Origin: an uncultured Bacteroidales bacterium
GTDB lineage: Bacteria > Bacteroidota > Bacteroidia > Bacteroidales > UBA932
Length of the DNA stretch: 11,109 nt
Assembly (NCBI GenBank): GCA_946530505.1
Contig: CAMNAD010000040.1
Span: 1-11,109 of the forward strand
Direction: 5' to 3'
The position numbers and the translations under genes are program-made. Below are positions 1-7,374 of this stretch, piece by piece. Under the pieces are notes generated by a model. The model was not told where the DNA came from. It ran no database searches and saw only the letters and a list, made by a program, of their open reading frames with translations. The stretch's first letter is position 1. Each line of letters begins with the position of its first letter.

Positions 1-542
1 GGATAGTTATAGTTGACATAGCAGCCGTGAAAATAAGTCACGAAACTGTCGAACGCAGTCTGGTCCTGCCGGCGGAACCAGGAGACGAATTTCTGGCGGG
101 AATACTTCGGGAAGGTCCTGTGCTTGTCTACGGCAAGAACCCCGTCCATCACGGCCTTGACAGGCCGCAGGGCCAGGACTCCGTTGACTATGGGAGCTAC
201 AGGGCTGGAAATGGAGCCCACCAGGTCGGTTGACGCCAAAGTCCAGTCTCTCAGACCGCGGAGGCCTTTCTTCTTTGCCTGAGAACCATATTTGATGCGT
301 GCGGACTGTATCATGTCGCCTATATGCACGTCCGACGGGCAGGCCACCTCGCAGCGCTTGCAGTTCAGGCAATATTTCAGCGCATAGTCGAAGAATGCAG
401 GATCCTTGAGCCTGTACCTTTCTCCGTCCGGGCCGGCCTTCTTTGGGCCGGGATAGTCCGGATTCACTTCCATCATCGGGCACACCAAGGTGCAGAGATT
501 GCACTTGAGGCACTGTTCCAGATTAACCGATCCTATGCTCAT
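1..542 (-). CDS. glpC: Anaerobic glycerol-3-phosphate dehydrogenase subunit C (partial, 3' end cut by window)
   Basis: GlpC is the iron-sulfur, membrane-linked subunit that carries electrons from the GlpAB dehydrogenase to the quinone pool. The first 180 codons are visible. Two ferredoxin-type CxxCxxCxxxC motifs, Cys11/14/17/21 and Cys58/61/64/68, each followed by Pro, should bind two 4Fe-4S clusters. The visible part ends with FHGCYVNYNY (171-180), the start of the first cysteine-rich CCG domain shared with heterodisulfide reductase HdrD. The family is about 400 aa long, so a bit over half is missing to the left. I chose the ATG at 542 because an AGAGGA Shine-Dalgarno-like stretch sits just upstream and the cysteine motif follows at once. 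The start lies 20 bp inside the end of glpB, which implies translational coupling. The family call is secure; the total length is unknown. Confidence 0.95.
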   Translation of the reverse strand, partial: MSIGSVNLEQCLKCNLCTLVCPMMEVNPDYPGPKKAGPDGERYRLKDPAFFDYALKYCLNCKRCEVACPSDVHIGDMIQSARIKYGSQAKKKGLRGLRDWTLASTDLVGSISSPVAPIVNGVLALRPVKAVMDGVLAVDKHRTFPKYSRQKFVSWFRRQDQTAFDSFVTYFHGCYVNYNY

Positions 543-1104
543 ATTCCTCTATAAAACTGTCTGTATCAAACTCTTTGCTCCCGGCGGCGAGGATTTCCCC
601 CGCTGCATAAAGATTCATCACCGGCCTTCCGGAAACCAGGACATGCCCGGCCTTGTCCGTCCGCACTCCGAAATCCATAAACGGCTGGTGGAAGGAGAAC
701 TCCGGATCGGCCCATTTGGTGCGGTCGGCATCGTATGCCACATCCGCCCCGAACACCGGCTCCCAGATATGAGTCATATCGGAAAGCAGGCCGCGGGAAA
801 AGAACTTCCCGGTGGCAAGAATGAAAGTATCCGCCTCCAAGGGCATTTCCTTTCCGAGATTGCGCGTGAGCACTGCACTCACCCTGTCCCCGGCAATTAT
901 ACCTTCTACGGCACGGTCTCCCCGAAGAACGGTAACTCCCTTATTCTGAAGATCGGCGAGACAGGAATATGGCGCTTTGTCGTGTACGACCGCCAGCGAC
1001 AGCCCTTCGGAAACAATGCAGACTCTCAGGCCTGCTCCGGCCAGCCGGCCGGCAGCAGTGCGTCCGGCCCAGCCCCCTCCTATTATAACAACGTCAAATT
1101 TCAT
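523..1104 (-). CDS. glpB: Anaerobic glycerol-3-phosphate dehydrogenase subunit B, unusually short form
   Basis: GlpB is the second flavin-type subunit of the anaerobic G3P dehydrogenase. The 193-aa product opens with a Rossmann FAD-binding motif, VIIGGGWAG (residues 6-14). It then has segments that match the end of E. coli GlpB as I remember it: ILATGKFFSRGL (95-106), EPVFGADV (115-122), FGVRTD (145-150) and NLYAAGEILA (164-173). E. coli GlpB is about 419 aa, so roughly 200 middle residues are absent, and the glycine-rich C-terminal FAD-side helix is replaced by an acidic tail. No stop or frameshift is visible, and the frame runs cleanly between overlapping neighbours: it overlaps glpA by 11 bp and glpC by 20 bp. 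It therefore looks like a genuine compact version rather than a broken gene, though loss of full FAD binding is possible. Confidence 0.88.
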   Translation of the reverse strand: MKFDVVIIGGGWAGRTAAGRLAGAGLRVCIVSEGLSLAVVHDKAPYSCLADLQNKGVTVLRGDRAVEGIIAGDRVSAVLTRNLGKEMPLEADTFILATGKFFSRGLLSDMTHIWEPVFGADVAYDADRTKWADPEFSFHQPFMDFGVRTDKAGHVLVSGRPVMNLYAAGEILAAGSKEFDTDSFIEEYEHRIG

Positions 1105-2632
1105 TGCGGTTGACCTTTAGCATATACTCCGCCTCCCTAAGGGTATCGCCCCACAGAACGGGCGTCATCCCCTTCCAGCGTTCCTGAAGATAATCAAGCA
1201 CAAGTCCTTCAGGGTCAACTCCAAGTTCCCCGGCAAGGACCTTTGCCACTTTCTTTATACAGAACGAGCCCTGGCAAGTTCCCATTCCGATTCTTGTATG
1301 CCTGCGCAGGTCCGATACGTTCCGTACTCCGAACTCTCTGACGGCATAGGCAATCTCGGCCCTCGTTACTTGCTCGCATTCGCAGACTATCTCCCCTCCG
1401 TTGTCGAAATCCATACGTGAGACCTCTTCGCCGTGACGGCCGATTGCTGCACGTATGTTGAACGGGTCCATAAACTGCGGCTTCCGGCCTTCCGAACCGG
1501 GGAGGCAGCGCGTAGCGGTCTCGCAACGGGCCGTCAAACCAAGTTTCTCGCAGACCAGGTCCGTTGCCATCTCCGCCATCAGGCGGGCGGTAGTGAGTTT
1601 TCCTCCGGTGATGGTAATCAGCCCCGGCACACCGTCGCGGGTCTCATGGTCGAGCAGGACTATGCCACGGCTGACATTGCGTCCGTCTCCGGCAGGATCG
1701 GCCACAACCAAAGGGCGGACACCCGCGTAAGCGCGTATGATTCTTGTATGCGCCAGACTCGGCACGAGTTGCTCTCCCTCGCGAAGCAGAAGTTCCACCT
1801 CCTGAGGTGTGGCGTGCATATCGTCGCAGGTCTCAATGGGCACCTTGTCCGATGTGGTCCCAAGCACGCTGACAACATCTCCTGGCACCAGAATGTCTGC
1901 GTTAGCGGGCTTGCGGCAGCGGTTGATCACGTGGTTCGCGACCCTGTGGCCGAAGATTATAAGCGAACCCTTGCTGGGCATCATTCCTATATTGACGCCT
2001 GCCTCGCGCGCAAGCCCTGCAGTCCAGATGCCGGCTGCAAGGACAACCACCCTCCCGCGGATGGCATCTCCCTTGGAGGTCCTGACGCCGACAACACGTC
2101 CGTTTTCCTTTACCAGACTTGCAACCGCGGTAAACTTGAGGATGTCCGCACCGTGGCGTCTGGCATCGAGTATATGCGCATCCACCAGACGGAAAGGGTC
2201 TACGGCGGCATCAGGCACCTTTACCGCACCAATGATACGAGGATTGATGGCAGGTTCCAAGCGCAAAGCCTCGACAGGATCGATAGCTTGAGCATCTATT
2301 CCTGCCTCATGGCATTTCTGAATAAAAATTGCCTGATAGTCCAGACCGTCTTCCGGCAGCGAAATGAAGAGCCCTTCTGTTTGTTCTACGCAATTGGAGG
2401 CTATTTTGCGGAGGATGCGGTTTTCCCGTATACACTCCTCCGCCCCCTCCCTGTCGGTAACAGCATAGCGGGCGCCGCTATGAAGGAGGCCGTGATTCCT
2501 GCCGGAAGCCCCATCGCAGATGTCGCCTCTCTCTATGAGAAGACACGAGAGACCGCGCAATGCACAGTCTCTCAACGTGGCAGCGCCTGTAATGCCGCCT
2601 CCTATTATGATTACATCATACTCTTTCAGCAT
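1094..2632 (-). CDS. glpA: Anaerobic glycerol-3-phosphate dehydrogenase subunit A (FAD, 2Fe-2S)
   Basis: GlpA is the catalytic subunit that oxidises sn-glycerol-3-phosphate to dihydroxyacetone phosphate. The 512-aa protein has an N-terminal dinucleotide-binding motif, VIIIGGGITGAA (residues 7-18), and then the DAO-type dehydrogenase fold through about residue 360, including a conserved ITGGKLTTAR segment (341-350). A C-terminal Bfd-like 2Fe-2S domain carries Cys417, Cys419, Cys453 and Cys458 (CEC and CQGSFC). This domain distinguishes GlpA from the aerobic enzyme GlpD. E. coli GlpA is about 540 aa, so the length is normal. The start at 2632 has AAGG four bases upstream and a purine-rich GGGGAG within the end of rfbB. 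Only 4 bp separate it from rfbB, and its stop overlaps the start of glpB, so rfbB-glpA-glpB-glpC is probably one transcript. Confidence 0.96.
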   Translation of the reverse strand: MLKEYDVIIIGGGITGAATLRDCALRGLSCLLIERGDICDGASGRNHGLLHSGARYAVTDREGAEECIRENRILRKIASNCVEQTEGLFISLPEDGLDYQAIFIQKCHEAGIDAQAIDPVEALRLEPAINPRIIGAVKVPDAAVDPFRLVDAHILDARRHGADILKFTAVASLVKENGRVVGVRTSKGDAIRGRVVVLAAGIWTAGLAREAGVNIGMMPSKGSLIIFGHRVANHVINRCRKPANADILVPGDVVSVLGTTSDKVPIETCDDMHATPQEVELLLREGEQLVPSLAHTRIIRAYAGVRPLVVADPAGDGRNVSRGIVLLDHETRDGVPGLITITGGKLTTARLMAEMATDLVCEKLGLTARCETATRCLPGSEGRKPQFMDPFNIRAAIGRHGEEVSRMDFDNGGEIVCECEQVTRAEIAYAVREFGVRNVSDLRRHTRIGMGTCQGSFCIKKVAKVLAGELGVDPEGLVLDYLQERWKGMTPVLWGDTLREAEYMLKVNRNEI

Positions 2633-2636
2633 CCTT

Positions 2637-3776
2637 CTATCTCCCCTTGTACATATCGTCGTAATACTTCTGGTAGTCGCCGGAAGTCACGTTGTCCATC
2701 CACTCCTGATTGTCCAGATACCAGCGTACAGTCTTCTCTATGCCTTCCTCGAACTGCAGGCTGGGTTCCCAGCCGAGTTCACGCTGAAGTTTCGAGGAAT
2801 CTATGGCATAGCGGAGATCGTGCCCGGCTCGGTCCGTCACATAAGTGATCAGATCATTGTCCGCCCCTTCGGGACGCCCGAGCAGACGGTCGACGGTGGC
2901 AATCAGCACCTTGATAATATCTATGTTCTTCCACTCGTTGAAACCTCCGATATTGTAGGTATCTCCAACTTTTCCCTCATTGAAAATAAGGTCGATGGCT
3001 CGGGCATGGTCTTCAACATAGAGCCAGTCGCGCACATTCTCGCCCTTTCCGTATACGGGAAGGGGTTTGCGGTGGCGTATATTATTTATAAACAAGGGGA
3101 TAAGCTTTTCCGGGAACTGATAGGGCCCGTAGTTGTTGGAGCAATTTGTCACAATCGTAGGCATACCGTAGGTGTCGTGGAACGCACGCACAAAATGGTC
3201 GGACGAAGCCTTTGCAGCACTGTACGGACTATGCGGCTGATACTTCAGGTCTTCCGTGAAGAATTTCTCGCCGTAAGCAAGATGATGCTTGCCGGAGGAG
3301 GCCCTGGTGGTGAAAGGAGGTTCCAGCCCCTCGGGATGTGTCATTTCAAGGGCACCGTAAACTTCGTCCGTGGAGATATGGTAGAAACGCTTGCCCTCGA
3401 ACTTCTCCGGGAGGCTCTCCCAGTATAGTTTTGCTGCCTGAAGCATGCTGAGGGTGCCCATCACGTTCGTACGGGCGAAAGTGAACGGGTCCTTTATGCT
3501 GCGGTCCACATGGCTCTCGGCTGCAAGATGGATCACTCCGTCAACCTTTTCTTCCTGCATCAGGGCATAAATAGTATCGAAGTCGCATATGTCAGCCTTT
3601 ACAAAACGATAGTTGGGAGCATTCTCGATATCCTTGAGATTGGCCAGATTCCCGGCATAGGTCAACTTGTCTACATTTATAATCCTGCATTCAGGATACT
3701 TGTTCACAAAGAGACGGACAACATGACTGCCTATGAATCCGGCGCCGCCCGTGATGATTATCGATCTGTGGTTCAT
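2637..3776 (-). CDS. rfbB: dTDP-glucose 4,6-dehydratase (RmlB/RfbB)
   Basis: This extended short-chain dehydrogenase converts dTDP-glucose to dTDP-4-keto-6-deoxyglucose, the second step of dTDP-rhamnose and related surface-sugar synthesis, in the cytoplasm. The 379-aa product has the NAD-binding ITGGAGFIGSH motif (8-18) and LAAESHVDRS (84-93). It also has the catalytic STDEVYG (135-141, with Thr136-Asp137-Glu138) and the YxxxK pair Tyr185/Lys189. Downstream it has NNYGPYQFPEKLIP (214-227), which is diagnostic of RmlB. Between TDEVYG and YxxxK there is an extra loop of about 15 to 20 residues (roughly 150-180) relative to E. coli RmlB, which explains the greater length. No rmlA, rmlC or rmlD is in view. 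It has its own likely promoter -7 box just upstream and lies 4 bp from glpA, so it probably leads the glp transcript. Confidence 0.96.
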   Translation of the reverse strand: MNHRSIIITGGAGFIGSHVVRLFVNKYPECRIINVDKLTYAGNLANLKDIENAPNYRFVKADICDFDTIYALMQEEKVDGVIHLAAESHVDRSIKDPFTFARTNVMGTLSMLQAAKLYWESLPEKFEGKRFYHISTDEVYGALEMTHPEGLEPPFTTRASSGKHHLAYGEKFFTEDLKYQPHSPYSAAKASSDHFVRAFHDTYGMPTIVTNCSNNYGPYQFPEKLIPLFINNIRHRKPLPVYGKGENVRDWLYVEDHARAIDLIFNEGKVGDTYNIGGFNEWKNIDIIKVLIATVDRLLGRPEGADNDLITYVTDRAGHDLRYAIDSSKLQRELGWEPSLQFEEGIEKTVRWYLDNQEWMDNVTSGDYQKYYDDMYKGR

Positions 3777-3799
3777 GCTCTAAAAATTGGTATACCTTA

Positions 3800-3807
3800 C
3801 AAATATA
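3800..3807 (-). promoter_or_regulatory. Possible Bacteroidetes -7 box upstream of rfbB
   Basis: On the minus strand this reads TATATTTG, an exact match to the TAnnTTTG -7 consensus known from Bacteroides. It lies directly after the transporter stop codon and 23 nt before the rfbB ATG, which suits a short leader. No convincing TTTG -33 element sits at the right distance, so a promoter here is plausible but not secure. Read-through from the transporter gene is also possible. Confidence 0.45.
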
Positions 3808-3808
3808 G

Positions 3809-4765
3809 TCAATTATTTTGTTTTCTGCTTAAATACAACTCGTATGAGTTCACCAGATTATGCCATATAGCATAAAGGCCTCCGGCAACAGAGGTGACAG
3901 GTGTCATATAATTCAGTCCAAGCCAGATAATGAAGCCGGTGTTTTTCTGGCCCAGGGCCTGCCCGGCCGTGATGGATTCCGAACGGCCATAGTGCTTTGC
4001 CACCCGCCGGCCAAGCCAGAATTGGAAAATGCAGCAAAGCATCGATACTGCAGCTATGCCCAGCACCACCAGCAGACCTATGTGGCTCCCCACAAGAGCT
4101 CCGGTTGCGAGGGATATGGCGAAAGTGAGGCCGAAAGCCCAGACATAGAAAGCCCATCCGACAAATCTCGCGAGCCAACGCTGCAATGACGGGAAAACAT
4201 AGCGGATGAACCATGCCAGGGCACAAGGCAATACTAGGATGGAGCAAACCCTCTTGATGATGGCCCAGAATGCCGGAAGGAATCCGAGAGCAGTGTCCGG
4301 ATGTACCATAGGAATCATCAAGGGAATCAGCAAAGACGCCAGTGTATCCGCAAGGACCGTATAAGTCATGATTCCCGGAAGGCTTCCGCCGATTTTGGAG
4401 GTGATGACTCCGGCAGCGGCTGCGGTTGGGCAGATGAAGCAGAGCATCGCACACTCAAGAAGTATCCTTGCTCCTCCATCCTCGATTCCTGTTGCCAGAA
4501 ATGCAAAGGCCGCGAATAACAGGGCCTGCACTGCTATCAGCTCGAAATGCCACCTGTGAAACTTCAGATCCGAAGGAGCCACAACATTCAGCTGCAGAAA
4601 AAGCATGATGCTGATAAGTACCGGCTGTACCTTTCTGGCAACTGTCATATAGCCATCTTCGCTGAAAGAAGGCACATAATGAAGTATAAGGTAAATTGCC
4701 GCCCCGGTCGTCATTGCGACAGGCAGCATCCAGTCTTTGAGGAATCTTATCTCTTTCTCCAGCAT
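3809..4765 (-). CDS. SBF-family (bile acid:sodium symporter-like) membrane transporter
   Basis: This is a polytopic inner-membrane protein of 318 aa with about nine or ten hydrophobic segments. The overall pattern fits the SBF/bile acid:sodium symporter superfamily as it appears in Bacteroidales. There is a conserved helix with CFICPTAAAAGVITSKIGG and a late QALGQKNTGFIIWLGLNY segment, which resembles the unwound-helix region these transporters use for substrate and sodium. The substrate cannot be read from sequence; bile acids, organic anions or pantothenate-like solutes are all known in the superfamily. I chose the ATG at 4765 (MLEKEIRFLKDW). The upstream in-frame ATG at 4816 would add 17 polar residues encoded within a promoter-like AT-rich stretch. 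It is transcribed with the same polarity as rfbB, 32 bp upstream of it. Confidence is high that it is a transporter and moderate for the family. Confidence 0.8.
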   Translation of the reverse strand: MLEKEIRFLKDWMLPVAMTTGAAIYLILHYVPSFSEDGYMTVARKVQPVLISIMLFLQLNVVAPSDLKFHRWHFELIAVQALLFAAFAFLATGIEDGGARILLECAMLCFICPTAAAAGVITSKIGGSLPGIMTYTVLADTLASLLIPLMIPMVHPDTALGFLPAFWAIIKRVCSILVLPCALAWFIRYVFPSLQRWLARFVGWAFYVWAFGLTFAISLATGALVGSHIGLLVVLGIAAVSMLCCIFQFWLGRRVAKHYGRSESITAGQALGQKNTGFIIWLGLNYMTPVTSVAGGLYAIWHNLVNSYELYLSRKQNN

Positions 4766-4773
4766 AATGGGCG

Positions 4774-4781
4774 CAAATTTA
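4774..4781 (-). promoter_or_regulatory. TAnnTTTG-like -7 box close to the transporter start
   Basis: On the minus strand this reads TAAATTTG, an exact TAnnTTTG match, ending only 8 nt before the chosen ATG at 4765. If used, it would give a leaderless or nearly leaderless mRNA. No TTTG element is seen at the matching -33 position, so it may be a chance match in AT-rich intergenic DNA. Confidence 0.3.
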
Positions 4782-4809
4782 CAAAAACTGCCATTATTCT
4801 GGATTAATA

Positions 4810-4840
4810 TTTGCATATTAAAAAAATATATTTACCTTTG
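4810..4840 (+). promoter_or_regulatory. Bacteroidetes-type promoter for the receptor/phosphatase unit
   Basis: TTTG at 4810-4813 is followed after 19 nt by TACCTTTG at 4833-4840. Sequence and spacing both match the Bacteroides sigma-ABfr consensus (TTTG, about 19 to 21 nt, TAnnTTTG). Transcription would start near 4845, giving a leader of about 20 nt before the ATG at 4866. No Shine-Dalgarno sequence precedes that ATG, which is common in this phylum. Confidence 0.8.
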
Positions 4841-4865
4841 CAGTGTAATAGTAGACTAATACACT

Positions 4866-7370
4866 ATGTTTTTTAAGAATTCCCCCATCAAATGGCTACC
4901 GGTGGCACTTGCTCTGGCTCTCCCCTGCTTTACGGCTAATGCCCAGAACAAAATCACCGGGAAAGTGATTGACGATACCAGCCTCGCACCGGAACCGGGG
5001 GCCGTGATTCAGCTTTTCGAAGGCAGCGACACCAACGAGAACATGAAAGGCTATGCCATCAGCGATTCCGCCGGGGTATTTTCCATCAGCTATAAAAGCA
5101 TAACACCCGATACCGATTACGTCGTCACCGTGTCCAATATGGGCAGGAATACGGAGAAACGCGTTTTCCGGCCTGCAGGGCCGGTTACCGATCTCGGCTC
5201 GATCGGTCTGCGCGACGATATCCAGACACTGAACAGTTCCAAGGTGACAGCGGCCAGACCGCTCATAAAAATGGAAGCCGACAAAATAGGCTACGATGTG
5301 GAAAGCGACCCGGACTCCAAGGCAAACACCGTGTTGGAGATGCTTCGGAAGGTGCCCATGGTCACAGTCGACGGGCAGGACAACATCACCGTGAACGGCA
5401 GCAGTTCTTTCAAGGTTTACGTTGACGGCAAGCCGAACCAGATGCTGAGTTCCAATCCTTCGAAGATATTCAAGGTGATGCCGGCCTCCGCCGTCAAGAA
5501 TATAGAGGTCATTACAAATCCCGGGGCCAAGTATGATGCAGAGGGCACAGGCGGAGTGCTGAACCTCATTACCGCTCGCACACAAACCGGCGGCAGCGCA
5601 GTCCCGGACGGCATAAACGGCAGTATCAGCGCAGGGCTTGACAGCCGCGGAGGTTATAACGGAGGACTCTATCTGAACGCGAAGAAAGGGAAATTCACCA
5701 TAGGCGGCAATCTGTATGCGGGGATGCAGAATCAGAAAGGATCCACCCAGACCGCCACCCAGCATCCGGAAGGAGGTCCGGACATAACGAGCGGAGGTGA
5801 AGTCAACAGGCAGACATCCCCTTATCTTTTCGGGGACATCAATGCCAGTTATGAATTGGACACCCTCAACCTTTTCTCCGCATCGGTCGACCTGCGCAAC
5901 TGGGCTTACAGCCAGGACGCATCCATCTTCTCCGAAGCCTTGGCCGGATCTTCCCTCCTGTACAGTTACAGCGGAAGCAGCATCGCCGAAGGCGGGTCTG
6001 CCGGCATCGATGCCAGTTTCGACTGGCAGCACAGTTCCTCCAGGAACAAGGAAAAGATGATCACGCTCTCCTACCGGTTCTCAGGCGATCCCGAAAGGTC
6101 GTTCTCGGAGTCCGTCTACGACAAGATGACCGGCACGACGGTATATAACCGAAAGGTTGATGGCAGAAACGTCTCCCAGGAGCACACTTTCCAGGCCGAC
6201 TACACCACACCCCTCGGCAAGGGCCAGACACTCAGCAGCGGCCTCAAGTACATTTTCCGCAACAACCATTCCGATGACGAATACTACCTCGACATGGGTT
6301 CCGGATATGTACTTCAGAGCGTGGACGATTCAAAATATCAGCACCACAACAACATCGCCGCCCTGTATTCCGAATACTCCGCTTCTCTCGGGATGTTCTC
6401 GTTCAAGGCCGGGCTCCGTTACGAGTACACCTGGCTTGACGTGGAATTTGATGACGGCACGGGATACAACGGGCATTACGACAATCTGGTTCCCAACCTG
6501 AGCATGCAGTACAATCTCGGTCAGACCTCAAATGTCGGCCTGACCTACAACATGCGGATCAGCAGGCCCGGCATCTCCTACCTCAATCCCTTCATCGACA
6601 GGTCCGGCACCACCCAGATCTCATACGGCAACCCTGATATCGAGCCCGAGAAGACTCATAACTTCGCACTCAAATACAATTTCTTCTCTCCGAAGATCAT
6701 GCTGAGCAGCGGGGTTTCATACCACTTCGGCGACGGAGGCATTTCCAGTTATCAGAAGTACGCCCCGGATCCGGACGACGCTTCCGTCATGATCATGCAT
6801 TCGACCTACGGGAACATTGTGAATAACCGGACACTGGGATTCAATTACTTCATCAACTGGAATCCGTTAAAGGATACCAGAGTCTATTCCAGCGCGAATT
6901 TCGGATACAGCGTCATTTCGAGTGATGTTCTCAACCAAAGCAACAAGGGTTGGAGCGGGCACTTCATGATCGGCGGCCAGCAGACCATCTTTTGGGACAT
7001 GCGCCTCAGCGCCAATTTGTTCGCGAACTCCCGCAGATACTCCCTCCAGGGATGGAACAGCGGTTTCAGCGGAGCGGCATTGTCGCTGACAAAGAGCGTC
7101 CTCCAGGAAAAACTGAGCATTACGATGCGGGCCTTCTCCAATCTCAAAGGCGGCAGGAAAGCATCGTTCGAAAGCCATACAAGCGGGGATGGTTTCACGA
7201 TAGACAGCAGTTTTGCAGTCCCCATACGCAACATAGGGCTTGAACTCACATACAATTTCGGCAAGAACAACTTCCAGGTAAAGAAAGCCAGCAGGACCAT
7301 CACGAATGACGATGTCGTCAACGCCCAGAATGCCATACAGCAACAGAACACACAGTCACAAATGCAATAG
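4866..7370 (+). CDS. Outer-membrane beta-barrel protein, TonB-dependent-receptor-like (OMP_b-brl_3 type)
   Basis: This 834-aa protein has a Sec signal peptide with a hydrophobic core at 10-21 and a probable cut after ANA (residue 26). A carboxypeptidase-regulatory-like Ig domain follows (about 28-115, starting KITGKVIDD). Next comes a plug-like region (about 125-240) with EMLRKVPMVTVDG, VYVDGKP and NPGAKYDAEGTGGVLNL, hallmarks of the TonB-dependent receptor plug in Bacteroidetes. The remainder to about residue 810 is rich in alternating aromatic strands, as expected for a 22-strand barrel (compare PF14905). LKYNFFSP and LELTYNFGKNNF are typical strand ends. The C-terminal tail is Gln/Asn-rich. 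No SusD partner follows, so this is not a classical polysaccharide-utilisation pair. The ligand is unknown. The next gene starts 4 bp after the stop, so the two are probably cotranscribed. Confidence 0.9.
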   Translation: MFFKNSPIKWLPVALALALPCFTANAQNKITGKVIDDTSLAPEPGAVIQLFEGSDTNENMKGYAISDSAGVFSISYKSITPDTDYVVTVSNMGRNTEKRVFRPAGPVTDLGSIGLRDDIQTLNSSKVTAARPLIKMEADKIGYDVESDPDSKANTVLEMLRKVPMVTVDGQDNITVNGSSSFKVYVDGKPNQMLSSNPSKIFKVMPASAVKNIEVITNPGAKYDAEGTGGVLNLITARTQTGGSAVPDGINGSISAGLDSRGGYNGGLYLNAKKGKFTIGGNLYAGMQNQKGSTQTATQHPEGGPDITSGGEVNRQTSPYLFGDINASYELDTLNLFSASVDLRNWAYSQDASIFSEALAGSSLLYSYSGSSIAEGGSAGIDASFDWQHSSSRNKEKMITLSYRFSGDPERSFSESVYDKMTGTTVYNRKVDGRNVSQEHTFQADYTTPLGKGQTLSSGLKYIFRNNHSDDEYYLDMGSGYVLQSVDDSKYQHHNNIAALYSEYSASLGMFSFKAGLRYEYTWLDVEFDDGTGYNGHYDNLVPNLSMQYNLGQTSNVGLTYNMRISRPGISYLNPFIDRSGTTQISYGNPDIEPEKTHNFALKYNFFSPKIMLSSGVSYHFGDGGISSYQKYAPDPDDASVMIMHSTYGNIVNNRTLGFNYFINWNPLKDTRVYSSANFGYSVISSDVLNQSNKGWSGHFMIGGQQTIFWDMRLSANLFANSRRYSLQGWNSGFSGAALSLTKSVLQEKLSITMRAFSNLKGGRKASFESHTSGDGFTIDSSFAVPIRNIGLELTYNFGKNNFQVKKASRTITNDDVVNAQNAIQQQNTQSQMQ

Positions 7371-7374
7371 TATA

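Noticed and set aside
7..513. 168-codon minus-strand frame at the left edge
   Set aside because: A neighbouring frame on the same strand gives GlpC with two CxxCxxCxxxC motifs; this one is its out-of-frame shadow.
1433..2848. Long plus-strand open frame of 471 codons opposite glpA
   Set aside because: It lies antisense to a clear glpA with all cofactor motifs and has a Cys- and Arg-rich composition without domains; high G+C in third positions keeps the opposite strand open.
4766..4816. Upstream start for the SBF-family transporter
   Set aside because: The added 17 residues are polar and come from AT-rich, promoter-like sequence; the internal ATG at 4765 fits the family better.
4896..6032. 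378-codon minus-strand open frame opposite the receptor gene
   Set aside because: It has no recognisable motif, is antisense to a barrel protein with signal peptide and promoter, and has low-complexity His/Cys-rich composition.
7306..7374. Upstream start for the HAD lipoprotein
   Set aside because: It overlaps the receptor gene in another frame, adds 23 polar residues before the signal peptide, and the ATG at 7375 gives a normal lipoprotein leader.
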